From DASZIT01 sp035948855 (lineage in GTDB: Bacteria > Actinomycetota > Acidimicrobiia > Acidimicrobiales > RAAP-2), in the NCBI GenBank assembly GCA_035948855.1, contig DASZIT010000057.1, positions 1 through 64,000 on the forward strand: a DNA stretch of 64,000 nucleotides, written 5' to 3'. This document shows, one piece after another, positions 40,430 to 48,024 of the stretch (position 1 is its first letter; each line of letters starts with the position of its first letter). A program made the position numbers and the translations under genes. The notes beneath the pieces were generated by a model. It ran no database searches and was not told where the DNA came from. It saw only the letters and a program-made list of their open reading frames with translations.

Positions 40430-41521
40430 CTACTGGTGGAGGAAACTCCAGATCAGCCGCGAGGCGGACGGGGTGCTCGGATCTCCTTGGGGCCAGCGAT
40501 GGGCGCCGCCCGCATACAGGGCGTACTGGACCCGGGTCTGGTTCTGGCAAGTCGACCAGAGGCTGACGATCGCGGTCCCGGTCTGCTTCACCGTCGGGCT
40601 CCCCACGCAGCCGTCAATCTGGCGCCACTGGGCCACCACATCGTTGACCCGGGGCTCGGCCATCCCGCGTACCACCTGGGTTGGATCCTGGGAGGAGATG
40701 CTCAGGTACGGGTCTTCCTGGTAGGCGACGATGGCGATCGACACCGGTCGGGGCGGGATGCAGAGCGGCACCGGCACCGCCTCCACCGCGGCCACGCCGG
40801 CAAAGAGGCCGGGGTTGGCACAGGCCATGCGGTAGGCCATCCTTCCCCCGTTGCTGAAGCCGGCCAGGTAGACATTCTGGGCTGAGGTACCCGGCACGCT
40901 GGCCAGGACGTCGTGGACGACGGTGGTCAAGAACGAAACGTCGTCGACCCCGGCGGCTCGGGCCAGGCCGCAACACCCTCCGGCATTCCACGACTGCCCG
41001 AAGCCGGCCGGGTAGACGACAACCGCCCGCCCGACGATCGGGAGAAATCCGGTCACCCGGGCCACGCCGGCGGGGGTCATGCCGTGACCGTGGAGGACAA
41101 CCAGCACCGGAAGGGGTCCAGACCCGCTGGCGGTCGGTCTGACGACCACGTAGTCGCGCAAGAGGACTCCGGACTGGACCTGCTGCACCGTCGACGTCCA
41201 GCCGGCCGGCACCCGGACCCCGACTGACGGGCCGAGACCGGGCAGATCGGGTTGGGCCACCCGATCGGGTGCGCCGGATGAATCGGTCGGATCCGCCACC
41301 GTGGGCGGCGAAGAGGATTCGAAGGACGCCGGCGTCACACTCGACCCATGGGCCTTGGCCGCCAGCGCCGCGGTGCGGATCCCGGTGAGCGTGTGCACCG
41401 CGGCGTGGGACGTCCCCGGCAACCCCACGGTCAACAGGGAAGCGCAGGCGACCACGCCCGCCCCGGCGGCGAACTGGTGCAGCAGGTGCCCCGGTCGGTC
41501 CCGGCGCGAGATGTGTCGCAT
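40430..41521 (-). CDS. exported PHB depolymerase-like (LpqC-type) esterase
   Basis: A 363-residue secreted hydrolase. A basic N-terminus and a hydrophobic stretch (GAGVVACASLLTVGLPGTSHA) form a signal peptide with an AxA-like end. The catalytic domain shows VLVVLHGHGMTPAG, YPAGFGQSWNAGGCCG, the nucleophile elbow YLAGFSNGGRMAYRMAC, and late VQYALYAGGAHRWPQG with the likely catalytic His. This is the polyhydroxybutyrate-depolymerase/feruloyl-esterase-like group, which hydrolyses ester bonds of small or polymeric substrates outside the cell. It follows the histidine phosphatase gene by 48 bases in the ComA operon. Confidence 0.8.
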   Translation of the reverse strand: MRHISRRDRPGHLLHQFAAGAGVVACASLLTVGLPGTSHAAVHTLTGIRTAALAAKAHGSSVTPASFESSSPPTVADPTDSSGAPDRVAQPDLPGLGPSVGVRVPAGWTSTVQQVQSGVLLRDYVVVRPTASGSGPLPVLVVLHGHGMTPAGVARVTGFLPIVGRAVVVYPAGFGQSWNAGGCCGLARAAGVDDVSFLTTVVHDVLASVPGTSAQNVYLAGFSNGGRMAYRMACANPGLFAGVAAVEAVPVPLCIPPRPVSIAIVAYQEDPYLSISSQDPTQVVRGMAEPRVNDVVAQWRQIDGCVGSPTVKQTGTAIVSLWSTCQNQTRVQYALYAGGAHRWPQGDPSTPSASRLIWSFLHQ

Positions 41522-41569
41522 TCGTGCTCCGTCGCTCGAGGCTGGGGACCTGGGCGGTCCGCCGGGCAA

Positions 41570-42220
41570 CTATACGGGGCCGGGGGGTCGTTTCGCTGTA
41601 CACCAGGGATCGCCGCCCGCCGAAAAGGCGACGAATTCCCCGTTGGGCAGATGCAGCGCGTCCCCGCCGTCACGGATCCATCCTTCGAGGGCGAGAAATC
41701 TCATGGCGGACTGGAGGACCAGGCCGTGGGAGACGACCACCACCAGTCCCGGCTCTCCGCCCATCGCCTCCCCGATCGCCGACGCGGCTCGTCGACCGGC
41801 TTCGTCGGTGGTCTCGCCACCCCCGCGGCGGACCGGGCTCCCCGAGCTCCAAGCCAGGAATTCCTCCGGGAACTCGGCCCGCGCCTCGTCCCGGTTCAGT
41901 CCTTCCCACCCGCCCAGGTACACCTCCCGCAGGTCAGGGTCGATCTCGAAGTCTGCCCCGGAGGCGGCAACCACCCGCTGGGCCGTCGACCGCGCCCGGA
42001 TGAGATCGCTGGAGATGACCAGGTCGGGCCCGAACGGCGCCAGCTGGGCTGCGAGTTCGAGGGCCTGTTGCCGCCCCGTCGAGTCGAGCGGGGGATCGGA
42101 ATGACCCTGGAAGCGCCCGTCGGCATTCCAGGCCGTACGTCCGTGCCGGGCCAGCACCAACCGTGGCCCGGAGGTGGCGTCGGTGTCGATCAATAGATCA
42201 TCCGGGGGTCCCGGTACCAC
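41570..42220 (-). CDS. histidine phosphatase family protein
   Basis: A 216-residue phosphoglycerate-mutase-like phosphatase. The phospho-accepting RHGRTAWN motif is at residues 25-32. VISSDLIRARSTAQ and LREVYLGGWEGL follow, and the second catalytic His is in VVVVSHGLVLQSAM. Members remove phosphate from small metabolites. It sits in an operon with phosphosulfolactate synthase but no ComB gene is visible, so it may dephosphorylate phosphosulfolactate; this is inference from position only. The GTG at 42220 overlaps the preceding VOC gene by 31 bases; a later start is possible but would approach the RHG motif. Confidence 0.8.
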   Translation of the reverse strand: MVPGPPDDLLIDTDATSGPRLVLARHGRTAWNADGRFQGHSDPPLDSTGRQQALELAAQLAPFGPDLVISSDLIRARSTAQRVVAASGADFEIDPDLREVYLGGWEGLNRDEARAEFPEEFLAWSSGSPVRRGGGETTDEAGRRAASAIGEAMGGEPGLVVVVSHGLVLQSAMRFLALEGWIRDGGDALHLPNGEFVAFSAGGDPWCTAKRPPGPV

Positions 42221-42591
42221 TTGAACTCGATGAGGTTGTTGGACGGGTCACGTATCACCATCGTCAAGTGCTCCTCGGCCAGACCCTCGAAGCGGGACTG
42301 ACAGGGACGGTGGAAAGGAATGCCCCGCGCCCCGATGAGCCGTTCGAGGGATTCGAAATCGTCCCGGTTCCGGAAGGTCGCCCCGAAATGCCGCGGGTAG
42401 AGATCGAGCGGCTCCTGGTCCCAGGCGTCCGACAGGTGGCACACCACCTGGTCGCCGAAGAAGTCCAGGGTGATCCGATCGTCGTACCGGCGGGCCAGGT
42501 GGCACCCGAGCCGATTGACATAGAACTCCTGGGCCTCGTCAAGGTCCCGAGCCGGAATCGCGAGATGGAATGCGCTGTCGGGATCACGCAT
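42190..42591 (-). CDS. VOC family (glyoxalase-like) protein
   Basis: A 133-residue vicinal-oxygen-chelate protein with two half-domains. The opening FHLAIPARDLDEAQEFYVNRLG and the C-terminal HLTMVIRDPSNNLIEFKWYRD are classic. Metal ligands by position are the His of FHLAIP, a central His, and Glu in LIEFK. These enzymes use a metal to act on small oxygenated compounds. It starts 11 bases after the ComA stop and its 3' end overlaps the phosphatase gene. A role in modifying sulfolactate or a related metabolite is possible but only suggested by context. Confidence 0.8.
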   Translation of the reverse strand: MRDPDSAFHLAIPARDLDEAQEFYVNRLGCHLARRYDDRITLDFFGDQVVCHLSDAWDQEPLDLYPRHFGATFRNRDDFESLERLIGARGIPFHRPCQSRFEGLAEEHLTMVIRDPSNNLIEFKWYRDPRMIY

Positions 42592-42602
42592 GAACTAGCG
42601 GA

Positions 42603-43385
42603 TCACGCGAGCACGATCTGAGACTCGAAGAACGGGAGGGTGTCGGCCCGCAGCCCCAACCGGAGGGTCTCCACCCCGATGACGTCGGCGACGGCGATGT
42701 TCCCCAGGTTCACGTTGGTTCCCACCCGGCGCACGAACTCCGCCTGCAGTTCCTTGGTGGGCGCTTCGAACAGCAATTGGTCGACATCGACCGATCCGGA
42801 GAGGATGTGCTCGAGGAGGTCCACCCGAAGCTCGCCGTCAGCCGTACAGAGTCCGCTGCGTCCGCTCTCCCGAGTCTCGGTCACGACGATTTCGGCGCCG
42901 GCACCGAGGTCCTCCTCGATGCTCTCGACCCACTGCTCGGGCGAGAGGAGCTGGTTGCGCACCGGGTCCTTGAAGCCCACCTCGCTGAAGACCCGAAAGC
43001 TCCCCACGCATGCCCGGATGTAGCCGGCCTTCTCGGTGTTGGTCAGCGAGATGGTGCCGTTGGAGATCTCCACCGTGTCGGCGCCCCATTGCTGGCACCA
43101 TTTCACGTAGCCGGCGAAGGAGTTCTGGACGACGAATTTCTCGAAGAGGGTGCCGCCGAAGTAGAAGCGGATCCCCATGTCCCGCAGGCAGGCGATCTTG
43201 CGGCCGAGATCGGCGGTCACCAGCGAGGTGCCCCATCCGAACTTGACCACGTCGATGTGGGTGGAGGCGCTGGTCATGGCGTCCTCGAAGTACGCAGTCG
43301 GCAGGCCGGTGTCCATGACCATGGTTAGGCCCCGATCGCGGGGCTTCATCGTGCGGTAAGGCAGGTTGAGTAGGTCGTGAGCCAT
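42603..43385 (-). CDS. comA: phosphosulfolactate synthase (ComA family)
   Basis: A 260-residue enzyme that joins sulfite to phosphoenolpyruvate to give (2R)-phospho-3-sulfolactate. Nearly every family block is present: DVVKFGWGTS (Lys48 region), FYFGGTLFEKF, VEISNGTISL, VFSEVGFKD, TETRESGRSGL, LLFEAPTKELQ and TNVNLGNIAVADVI then ETLRLGLRADT. In archaea it begins coenzyme M synthesis; in Bacillus it makes sulfolactate. ComB/C/D/E genes are not in the window, so coenzyme M is not implied. The ATG at 43385 has GAAAGGAA upstream. The preceding gene in the operon is an acyltransferase-ligase fusion. Confidence 0.92.
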   Translation of the reverse strand: MAHDLLNLPYRTMKPRDRGLTMVMDTGLPTAYFEDAMTSASTHIDVVKFGWGTSLVTADLGRKIACLRDMGIRFYFGGTLFEKFVVQNSFAGYVKWCQQWGADTVEISNGTISLTNTEKAGYIRACVGSFRVFSEVGFKDPVRNQLLSPEQWVESIEEDLGAGAEIVVTETRESGRSGLCTADGELRVDLLEHILSGSVDVDQLLFEAPTKELQAEFVRRVGTNVNLGNIAVADVIGVETLRLGLRADTLPFFESQIVLA

Positions 43386-43438
43386 GGTGTTTCCTTTCGT
43401 AAAGGGTGAAGAGGACGGGAAATCTGGGTAGGTGGCGG

Positions 43439-46126
43439 TCACGTTGCGACCGCCTCTTGAGGAAGGCGCCGGAGATCCGCCCGGCGGACCTTGCCGGTGG
43501 GCCCGACGGGCAGGCTGGCCATGAGAATGAATTCGGCCGGTTGTTTGTGGCGCCCGAGGAACTGTTCGCAACGCGCCTCCAACCTGGCGGGGAGGTCCCA
43601 GGCCTCGTCCAGCTCGCCGGCCGGGACCACGAAGGCAACCGGCTCTTCGCCGTAGACAGGGTGCGGGCGCCCGATCACGCTGGCGGCCATCACCCCTGGC
43701 TCCCGGAGCAGGACTTCCTCGATCTCCCGGGGGTGGATTTTCTCGCCGCTGCGATTGATGACGTCGTCGGCCCGGCCGTCGAGGTACAGATAGCCCTCGT
43801 CGTCGAAGTGCCCGAGGTCACCGGTGGCCAGCCAGCCCTCGCCATCGACCGCCGCGCGGGCCGGGACCGCGCCGTCGGGCCTCGACCAGTATTCCTCCAC
43901 CACGCTCTCACCGGAGATCGCCACCATCCCGACGGTGCCGGTTGGCAACGGCTGGCCGTCGGCCCCGGTCACCTGCACGGAGAGCCCGGCCGGGAGCCCG
44001 ACCGATCCCGGACGGCGGGCGCCGATTGGATTGGCGGTGATCTGGCTGGCGGCTTCGGTCATCCCGTAGGTCTCGACCACCGGGATGCCGGTGCGTTGCT
44101 CGAACCGCTCGAGGGTGATGACGGCCAGGGGTGCGGAGGCGCTGCGGGCCAGCCGGACTCCGGTCATGTCCGAGGTGGGAGGCGGCGTGGCCGGATCGGC
44201 GAGAATGCTGACGATCCCCGGAACCACGTTGAGCCAGGTGACATGCTGCTCGGCCACCGTCGTCCAGTAGGTCCGGGCGGAGAACCGGCGGTCCACCACC
44301 AGGCTGGCCCCGGCCTCGATGGTGGCGAGGACCCCGACCACCAGGGCGTTGATGTGGAACAGAGGCAGCGGGCTGTAGCCGCGCTCCTCGGCGGTGAGCC
44401 CGAGGTGGCTCGAGACCTGCCGGGCGGTGGCCAACAGGTTGGCCTCGGTGAGGGGGATCGTCTTGGCCGCGCCCGAAGTCCCGGAACTGGCCATGATGAG
44501 CGCGGCCCGGCCGCCACTCGGTCGCCCGCCCCGGTAACGGGACACCAGTTGTACCGGTGCCGGACGGCCGGTCCGCCACAGATCGATTCCGGAGATGGTC
44601 GCGGCCGCGGCGGCCTCCGGACAGTCGGTGATCAGCGCGGACAGGCCAAGGGCGGCGAAACGGGAGCCGTACTCGGCGGTGGTGGCGTTGGGGTCGAGCG
44701 GGGCGACGGTGACTCCGCTGGCCAGCGCACCCAGATACGAGCTGACCATGTCCAGCGGGTCGGCCACGGCCAGCCCTACCCGGGCACCGCCGACCGAATC
44801 GGCCACTCGCCGCCAAGCCTCGGCGGTGCGGTCCAGGTCTCCGGCGGTGAGCACCCGTCCGGTGGCACCCTCCACGAACACCACCTGGTGCTCGTCGCGG
44901 GCCGCCCTAGCCGTGATGAGGGAGGCCACCGTTGCCCGGACCGGGGTTTCCGCCACCGTGGGCTTCGCCGTCGGCTTGCGCTGGCGTGGCCGGCCACCCA
45001 GGGGGAGGGCGAAGGGCGTGCGGCGGACCGCATAGGCGATGACCGTCGCTCCGACCGCCGTCAGGAGATAGGCAAAGAAGGCGATCAAGGGGCCGGGGAG
45101 CCAGGCCTCACCACCACCGAACCCGTGGTCGGTGAGGAGCTTGAGGACGAGGGGGTGGGCCAGGTAGACACCGAAGGAGATCTCCGATCCCACCGCCACC
45201 AGCCGCAGGCCCCGGCGCGGGCCCGAGGCCCACTTGTTGCCGATGAGGTAGATCACGATGACCGCGGCCAGGCAGGAAGCGACCATGGCCGGCTGGAGGA
45301 CGTTGGCCGCCTGGTAGTTCGCCATGATTCGGAGCTGGGCGACGTAGGCGCCGATGGCCACCACCGCGGACACGCCGGCGATGGCCAACAGCCGTCGTTG
45401 GTGCCGGGCGACGAACGCCTGGATGCGGTCGTAGTGCACCGCCGCGTACGCCCCCGCCAGCACGTACATGGCATAGGTGGGGAGCAGCTCGTAGGCCCGG
45501 GTGTAGAACCAGGTCATGGTGGGCGAGCTGGAATGCACGTACTGCAGCACTGCCAACCAGGCCACGTTGGCCGCGGTCACTGCCGCCAGCACCGCCACGG
45601 CATGGTCGGCGGTTCGCTTCACGAACTTCCACAACAGAGGGAACACCAGGTACAGCTGCATGGTCACCAGGAGGAAGTAGAGGTGGTACTCCGCGGTGCC
45701 GGTCACCAGGTCATAACCGAAATGGGTCCACGACCACCCGTGGGAGGTGGGATTGCGTACCGCCTCGTAGATCACGCTCCAGGTCAGGTACGGGATGAGT
45801 ACCAGGGTGAACCGCTTCCGCCAGAACGGCCGAGCCGAGACCGGGCGCCGGATGGCGGCGTAGACGAGGACGAACGCGGTCAGGGTGAAGAAGACCTCCC
45901 GGCCGAACTGCAGGAGCATCAGCGTCCCGTTGGCGCCGGTGGTGAGGGCGATCCCGGTATTGCCGATGGTATGGACCCCGATTACTGCGGCGAAGGTCAA
46001 AAGCCGCAGGATGTCGATCTGCCACAGATGACCGTCCGAGTGCGGAGCCGGCACGTTCGCATCCGGGCTGATCGACCCGCGGGTGGCCCGGGTTTGACCC
46101 TGAATCTGGTCGAGGACGAGGGCCAT
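43439..46126 (-). CDS. membrane acyltransferase (AT3) fused to acyl-AMP ligase
   Basis: An 895-residue two-domain protein. Residues about 30-385 form an acyltransferase-3-type membrane domain with about ten helices, opening WQIDILRLLTFAAVIGVHT and containing SFGVYLAHPLVLKLL. After a linker (RKPTAKPTVAETP), residues about 400-890 form an AMP-dependent synthetase. It has the P-loop MASSGTSGAAKTIPLT, VVETYGMTEAASQIT, WLATGDLGHFDDEGYLYLDG, and the catalytic Lys in PVGPTGKVRRADL. The ligase would activate a carboxylic acid as acyl-AMP and the membrane domain would transfer the acyl group. No carrier domain is fused. It leads the ComA operon. Direct repeats at 46170-46188 lie in its promoter region. 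Confidence 0.85.
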   Translation of the reverse strand: MALVLDQIQGQTRATRGSISPDANVPAPHSDGHLWQIDILRLLTFAAVIGVHTIGNTGIALTTGANGTLMLLQFGREVFFTLTAFVLVYAAIRRPVSARPFWRKRFTLVLIPYLTWSVIYEAVRNPTSHGWSWTHFGYDLVTGTAEYHLYFLLVTMQLYLVFPLLWKFVKRTADHAVAVLAAVTAANVAWLAVLQYVHSSSPTMTWFYTRAYELLPTYAMYVLAGAYAAVHYDRIQAFVARHQRRLLAIAGVSAVVAIGAYVAQLRIMANYQAANVLQPAMVASCLAAVIVIYLIGNKWASGPRRGLRLVAVGSEISFGVYLAHPLVLKLLTDHGFGGGEAWLPGPLIAFFAYLLTAVGATVIAYAVRRTPFALPLGGRPRQRKPTAKPTVAETPVRATVASLITARAARDEHQVVFVEGATGRVLTAGDLDRTAEAWRRVADSVGGARVGLAVADPLDMVSSYLGALASGVTVAPLDPNATTAEYGSRFAALGLSALITDCPEAAAAATISGIDLWRTGRPAPVQLVSRYRGGRPSGGRAALIMASSGTSGAAKTIPLTEANLLATARQVSSHLGLTAEERGYSPLPLFHINALVVGVLATIEAGASLVVDRRFSARTYWTTVAEQHVTWLNVVPGIVSILADPATPPPTSDMTGVRLARSASAPLAVITLERFEQRTGIPVVETYGMTEAASQITANPIGARRPGSVGLPAGLSVQVTGADGQPLPTGTVGMVAISGESVVEEYWSRPDGAVPARAAVDGEGWLATGDLGHFDDEGYLYLDGRADDVINRSGEKIHPREIEEVLLREPGVMAASVIGRPHPVYGEEPVAFVVPAGELDEAWDLPARLEARCEQFLGRHKQPAEFILMASLPVGPTGKVRRADLRRLPQEAVAT

Positions 46127-46169
46127 GCCTAGTTTCTACCCACCCAGGCTGGGGGTTAGCTGAGAGCCG

Positions 46170-46188
46170 GGTAAAGATTCGGTAAAGA
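46170..46188. promoter_or_regulatory. direct repeat GGTAAAGA, 11-bp period, before the acyltransferase-ComA operon
   Basis: GGTAAAGA occurs at 46170 and again at 46181, exactly one helical turn apart, 44-62 bases before the fusion gene start. Its TAAAGA core resembles the TGARRA/TAAGAA units before redox cassette 2. This is a typical OmpR-family regulator site; three such regulators are encoded in the window. Confidence 0.45.
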
Positions 46189-46228
46189 CGGATGGCTTTA
46201 AATTGGCTGGTGAACTGCCAATTCCCTC

Positions 46229-46657
46229 CTAGGAGTGCTTCTCCGGCGGCGCCGATCGGCGCCTCTGGGTGGCTATTCCGGGGGTGGCCTGGCGCTTGTC
46301 CAGCTCGGCAATCAACTTCTTGGGAGCGATCATCCGGTAGCTCTCCTCGGCAATCTCCGAGATCTCGTCCCAGTCGAGGCCCGGATCGAGGTGGATCCCG
46401 ACCCATCCCTTGCTTCCAACGTAGGCCGGCACGAAATAGCGATCCGGGTCGGAGGCGACCAGCATCGCCTGATCACCCGGGGGGGCCTTGCAGGTCATGT
46501 GCGTGCCATTCTCGCTGGTCATCACGAACAGCTTGTCCCGCACCCGGAAGGAGGGTGCGGAATGGCCGCCGAATGACTTCTCGGTCGCCTCGGGAAAGTC
46601 GAGGCAGATCTCCCGCAGGCGGGCGATGGGGTCGGGTCGGGCGTCAGAGGTTGTCAT
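46229..46657 (-). CDS. MmcQ/YjbR family protein
   Basis: A 142-residue protein of the YjbR group. Characteristic parts are LDFPEATEKSFGGHSAPSFRV near the N-terminus, KLFVMTSENGTHMTCKAPPG, and the C-terminal KGWVGIHLDPGLDWDEI plus EESYRMIAPKKL. The fold resembles a DNA-binding CyaY-like sandwich, but function is unknown. The ATG at 46657 is where homology begins; a much longer frame to 47101 would be antisense to the DUF1697 gene. The gene is divergent from DUF1697, with 87 bases between the starts. Confidence 0.8.
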   Translation of the reverse strand: MTTSDARPDPIARLREICLDFPEATEKSFGGHSAPSFRVRDKLFVMTSENGTHMTCKAPPGDQAMLVASDPDRYFVPAYVGSKGWVGIHLDPGLDWDEISEIAEESYRMIAPKKLIAELDKRQATPGIATQRRRSAPPEKHS

Positions 46658-46744
46658 GGTCGTGGTGATCCCGCCGATTCGCGGGGATGAACGGGCCAAC
46701 GTCATGGCGAATAGCGTTGATGACCGAGCTCGAGGAGAGAAGCC

Positions 46745-47284
46745 GTGCCCAGATTCGCCGTATTGTTGCGCGGGATCAACGTCGGTGGCAACAAGCGGGT
46801 CGCCATGGCCGACCTGCGGCAGCTGCTGTCGGGACTCGGGCTCACCGATGTCGCCACCCTCCTGCAGAGCGGCAATGCGGTGTTCAGTTTTCGGCGGACC
46901 AAGCCAGAAGTGCTGGCCCGGCGGATCGAGGCGGCCATCCGGGAACAGCTCGGGCTCGAGGTTGCCTGCATCGTCCGGAGCCGGGAGGAGATGGAAGCGG
47001 TGATCGCCGGCAATCCGCTGGGCGAGGTGGCCACCGACGGCTCCAAGCTGCTGCTGGTGTTTCTCTCCGAGGCGCCGGACCCGAAGCGGATGGCCGAACA
47101 CGACCCCGTCGAGTTGGCCCCGGATCAGATCCGCCTCGGCGACCGGGTCATCTACCAGTGGTGCCCGGAAGGCATCCTGGCCGCACCTCCGGTCGGTGGG
47201 TTCGCGGAGAAGTACTGGTCGGTGACCACCACCGGGCGGAACTGGAACACGGTGACCAAGTTGGTCGCCCGGCTCAACGACTGA
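46745..47284 (+). CDS. DUF1697 domain-containing protein
   Basis: A 179-residue DUF1697 protein. The diagnostic opening RFAVLLRGINVGGNKRVAMADLRQLL and the LLQSGNAVFSF segment are present, as is the end YWSVTTTGRNWNTVTKLVARL. The biochemical role is unknown. The GTG start at 46745 is preceded by GAGGAG. It converges with the KdpE-like gene, with 20 bases between the stops, and has no operon partner. Confidence 0.85.
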   Translation: MPRFAVLLRGINVGGNKRVAMADLRQLLSGLGLTDVATLLQSGNAVFSFRRTKPEVLARRIEAAIREQLGLEVACIVRSREEMEAVIAGNPLGEVATDGSKLLLVFLSEAPDPKRMAEHDPVELAPDQIRLGDRVIYQWCPEGILAAPPVGGFAEKYWSVTTTGRNWNTVTKLVARLND

Positions 47285-47304
47285 TCAACACGACGGGTGC
47301 CGCG

Positions 47305-48024
47305 TCAGGGCACGAAGCGGTAGCCCATGCCCGGTTCGGTACGGAAGTGGCGCGGGCGGGAGGGATCGGACTCGAGCTTCCGACGTACCCGGGCCATGAG
47401 CACCCGGAGGTACTCGGTCTCGGTGTCGTATTCCGGCCCCCAGACATCGTGAAGCAGCTGCTGTTGGGAGACCAGTTTTCCCGGATTGCGCACCAGCACC
47501 TCGAGAATGTCCCATTCCTTGGGGGTGAGGTGGACGTCGGATCCCTCCCGGGTGACCTGCTTGGAGGCCAGATCGATGATGAAGTCCTCGGTCTCCACCC
47601 GGGGATCCTCCGGGCCGGCCGGCTTCCGCCGCAGCGCGGCGCGCAACCGGGCCAGCAGCTCGTCCATCCCGAATGGTTTGGTCACGTAGTCGTCGGCCCC
47701 GGCATCGAGCGCCTCGACCTTGGACACGCTCTGGTGTCGGGCGGAGAGAACGATGATGGGCACCGAGCTCCATCCCCGCAACCCGCGCACCACCTCGACG
47801 CCATCGATACCCGGGAGACCGAGGTCGAGGAGGATGACGTCGGGTCGGCGATCGGCCGCCAGCCCGAGGGCGTCTTCTCCACGGCGGGCGACGATCACCT
47901 CGTAGCCCTTCGCCTTGAGGCTGACCCCGAGGGCCCGCAGCAACGCGACGTCATCATCCACGATCAGAACCCGTGCCTCCGGCTCGCGGTCCACCGCCAC
48001 CGGGACCGACGACGCCGGGCTCAC
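47305..48024 (-). CDS. kdpE: KdpE-like response regulator
   Basis: A 239-residue OmpR-family regulator. The receiver domain has Asp23-Asp25, phospho-acceptor Asp67 (VILLDLGLPGIDGVE) and the switch Lys in GADDYVTKPFGMDELLARL. The winged helix reads HLTPKEWDILEVLVRNPGKLV, VWGPEYDTETEYLRVLMARVRRKLE and PGMGYRFVP. The 'EWxxLEVLVRxPGKLVSQQQLLxxVWGP' run is typical of KdpE. Its start overlaps the KdpD stop by 4 bases. No kdpFABC potassium ATPase genes are in the window, so a potassium role is not proven. Confidence 0.85.
   Translation of the reverse strand: MSPASSVPVAVDREPEARVLIVDDDVALLRALGVSLKAKGYEVIVARRGEDALGLAADRRPDVILLDLGLPGIDGVEVVRGLRGWSSVPIIVLSARHQSVSKVEALDAGADDYVTKPFGMDELLARLRAALRRKPAGPEDPRVETEDFIIDLASKQVTREGSDVHLTPKEWDILEVLVRNPGKLVSQQQLLHDVWGPEYDTETEYLRVLMARVRRKLESDPSRPRHFRTEPGMGYRFVP

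Noticed and set aside
42603..43385. Coenzyme M biosynthesis in this organism.
   Set aside because: Only the first enzyme is present; no ComB, ComC, ComD/E or sulfopyruvate genes were found in the window.
43406..46132. A 908-codon plus-strand frame.
   Set aside because: It is the mirror of the acyltransferase-ligase gene, and its translation is His/Gly/Arg-rich low complexity without domains. The minus-strand protein has complete motifs.
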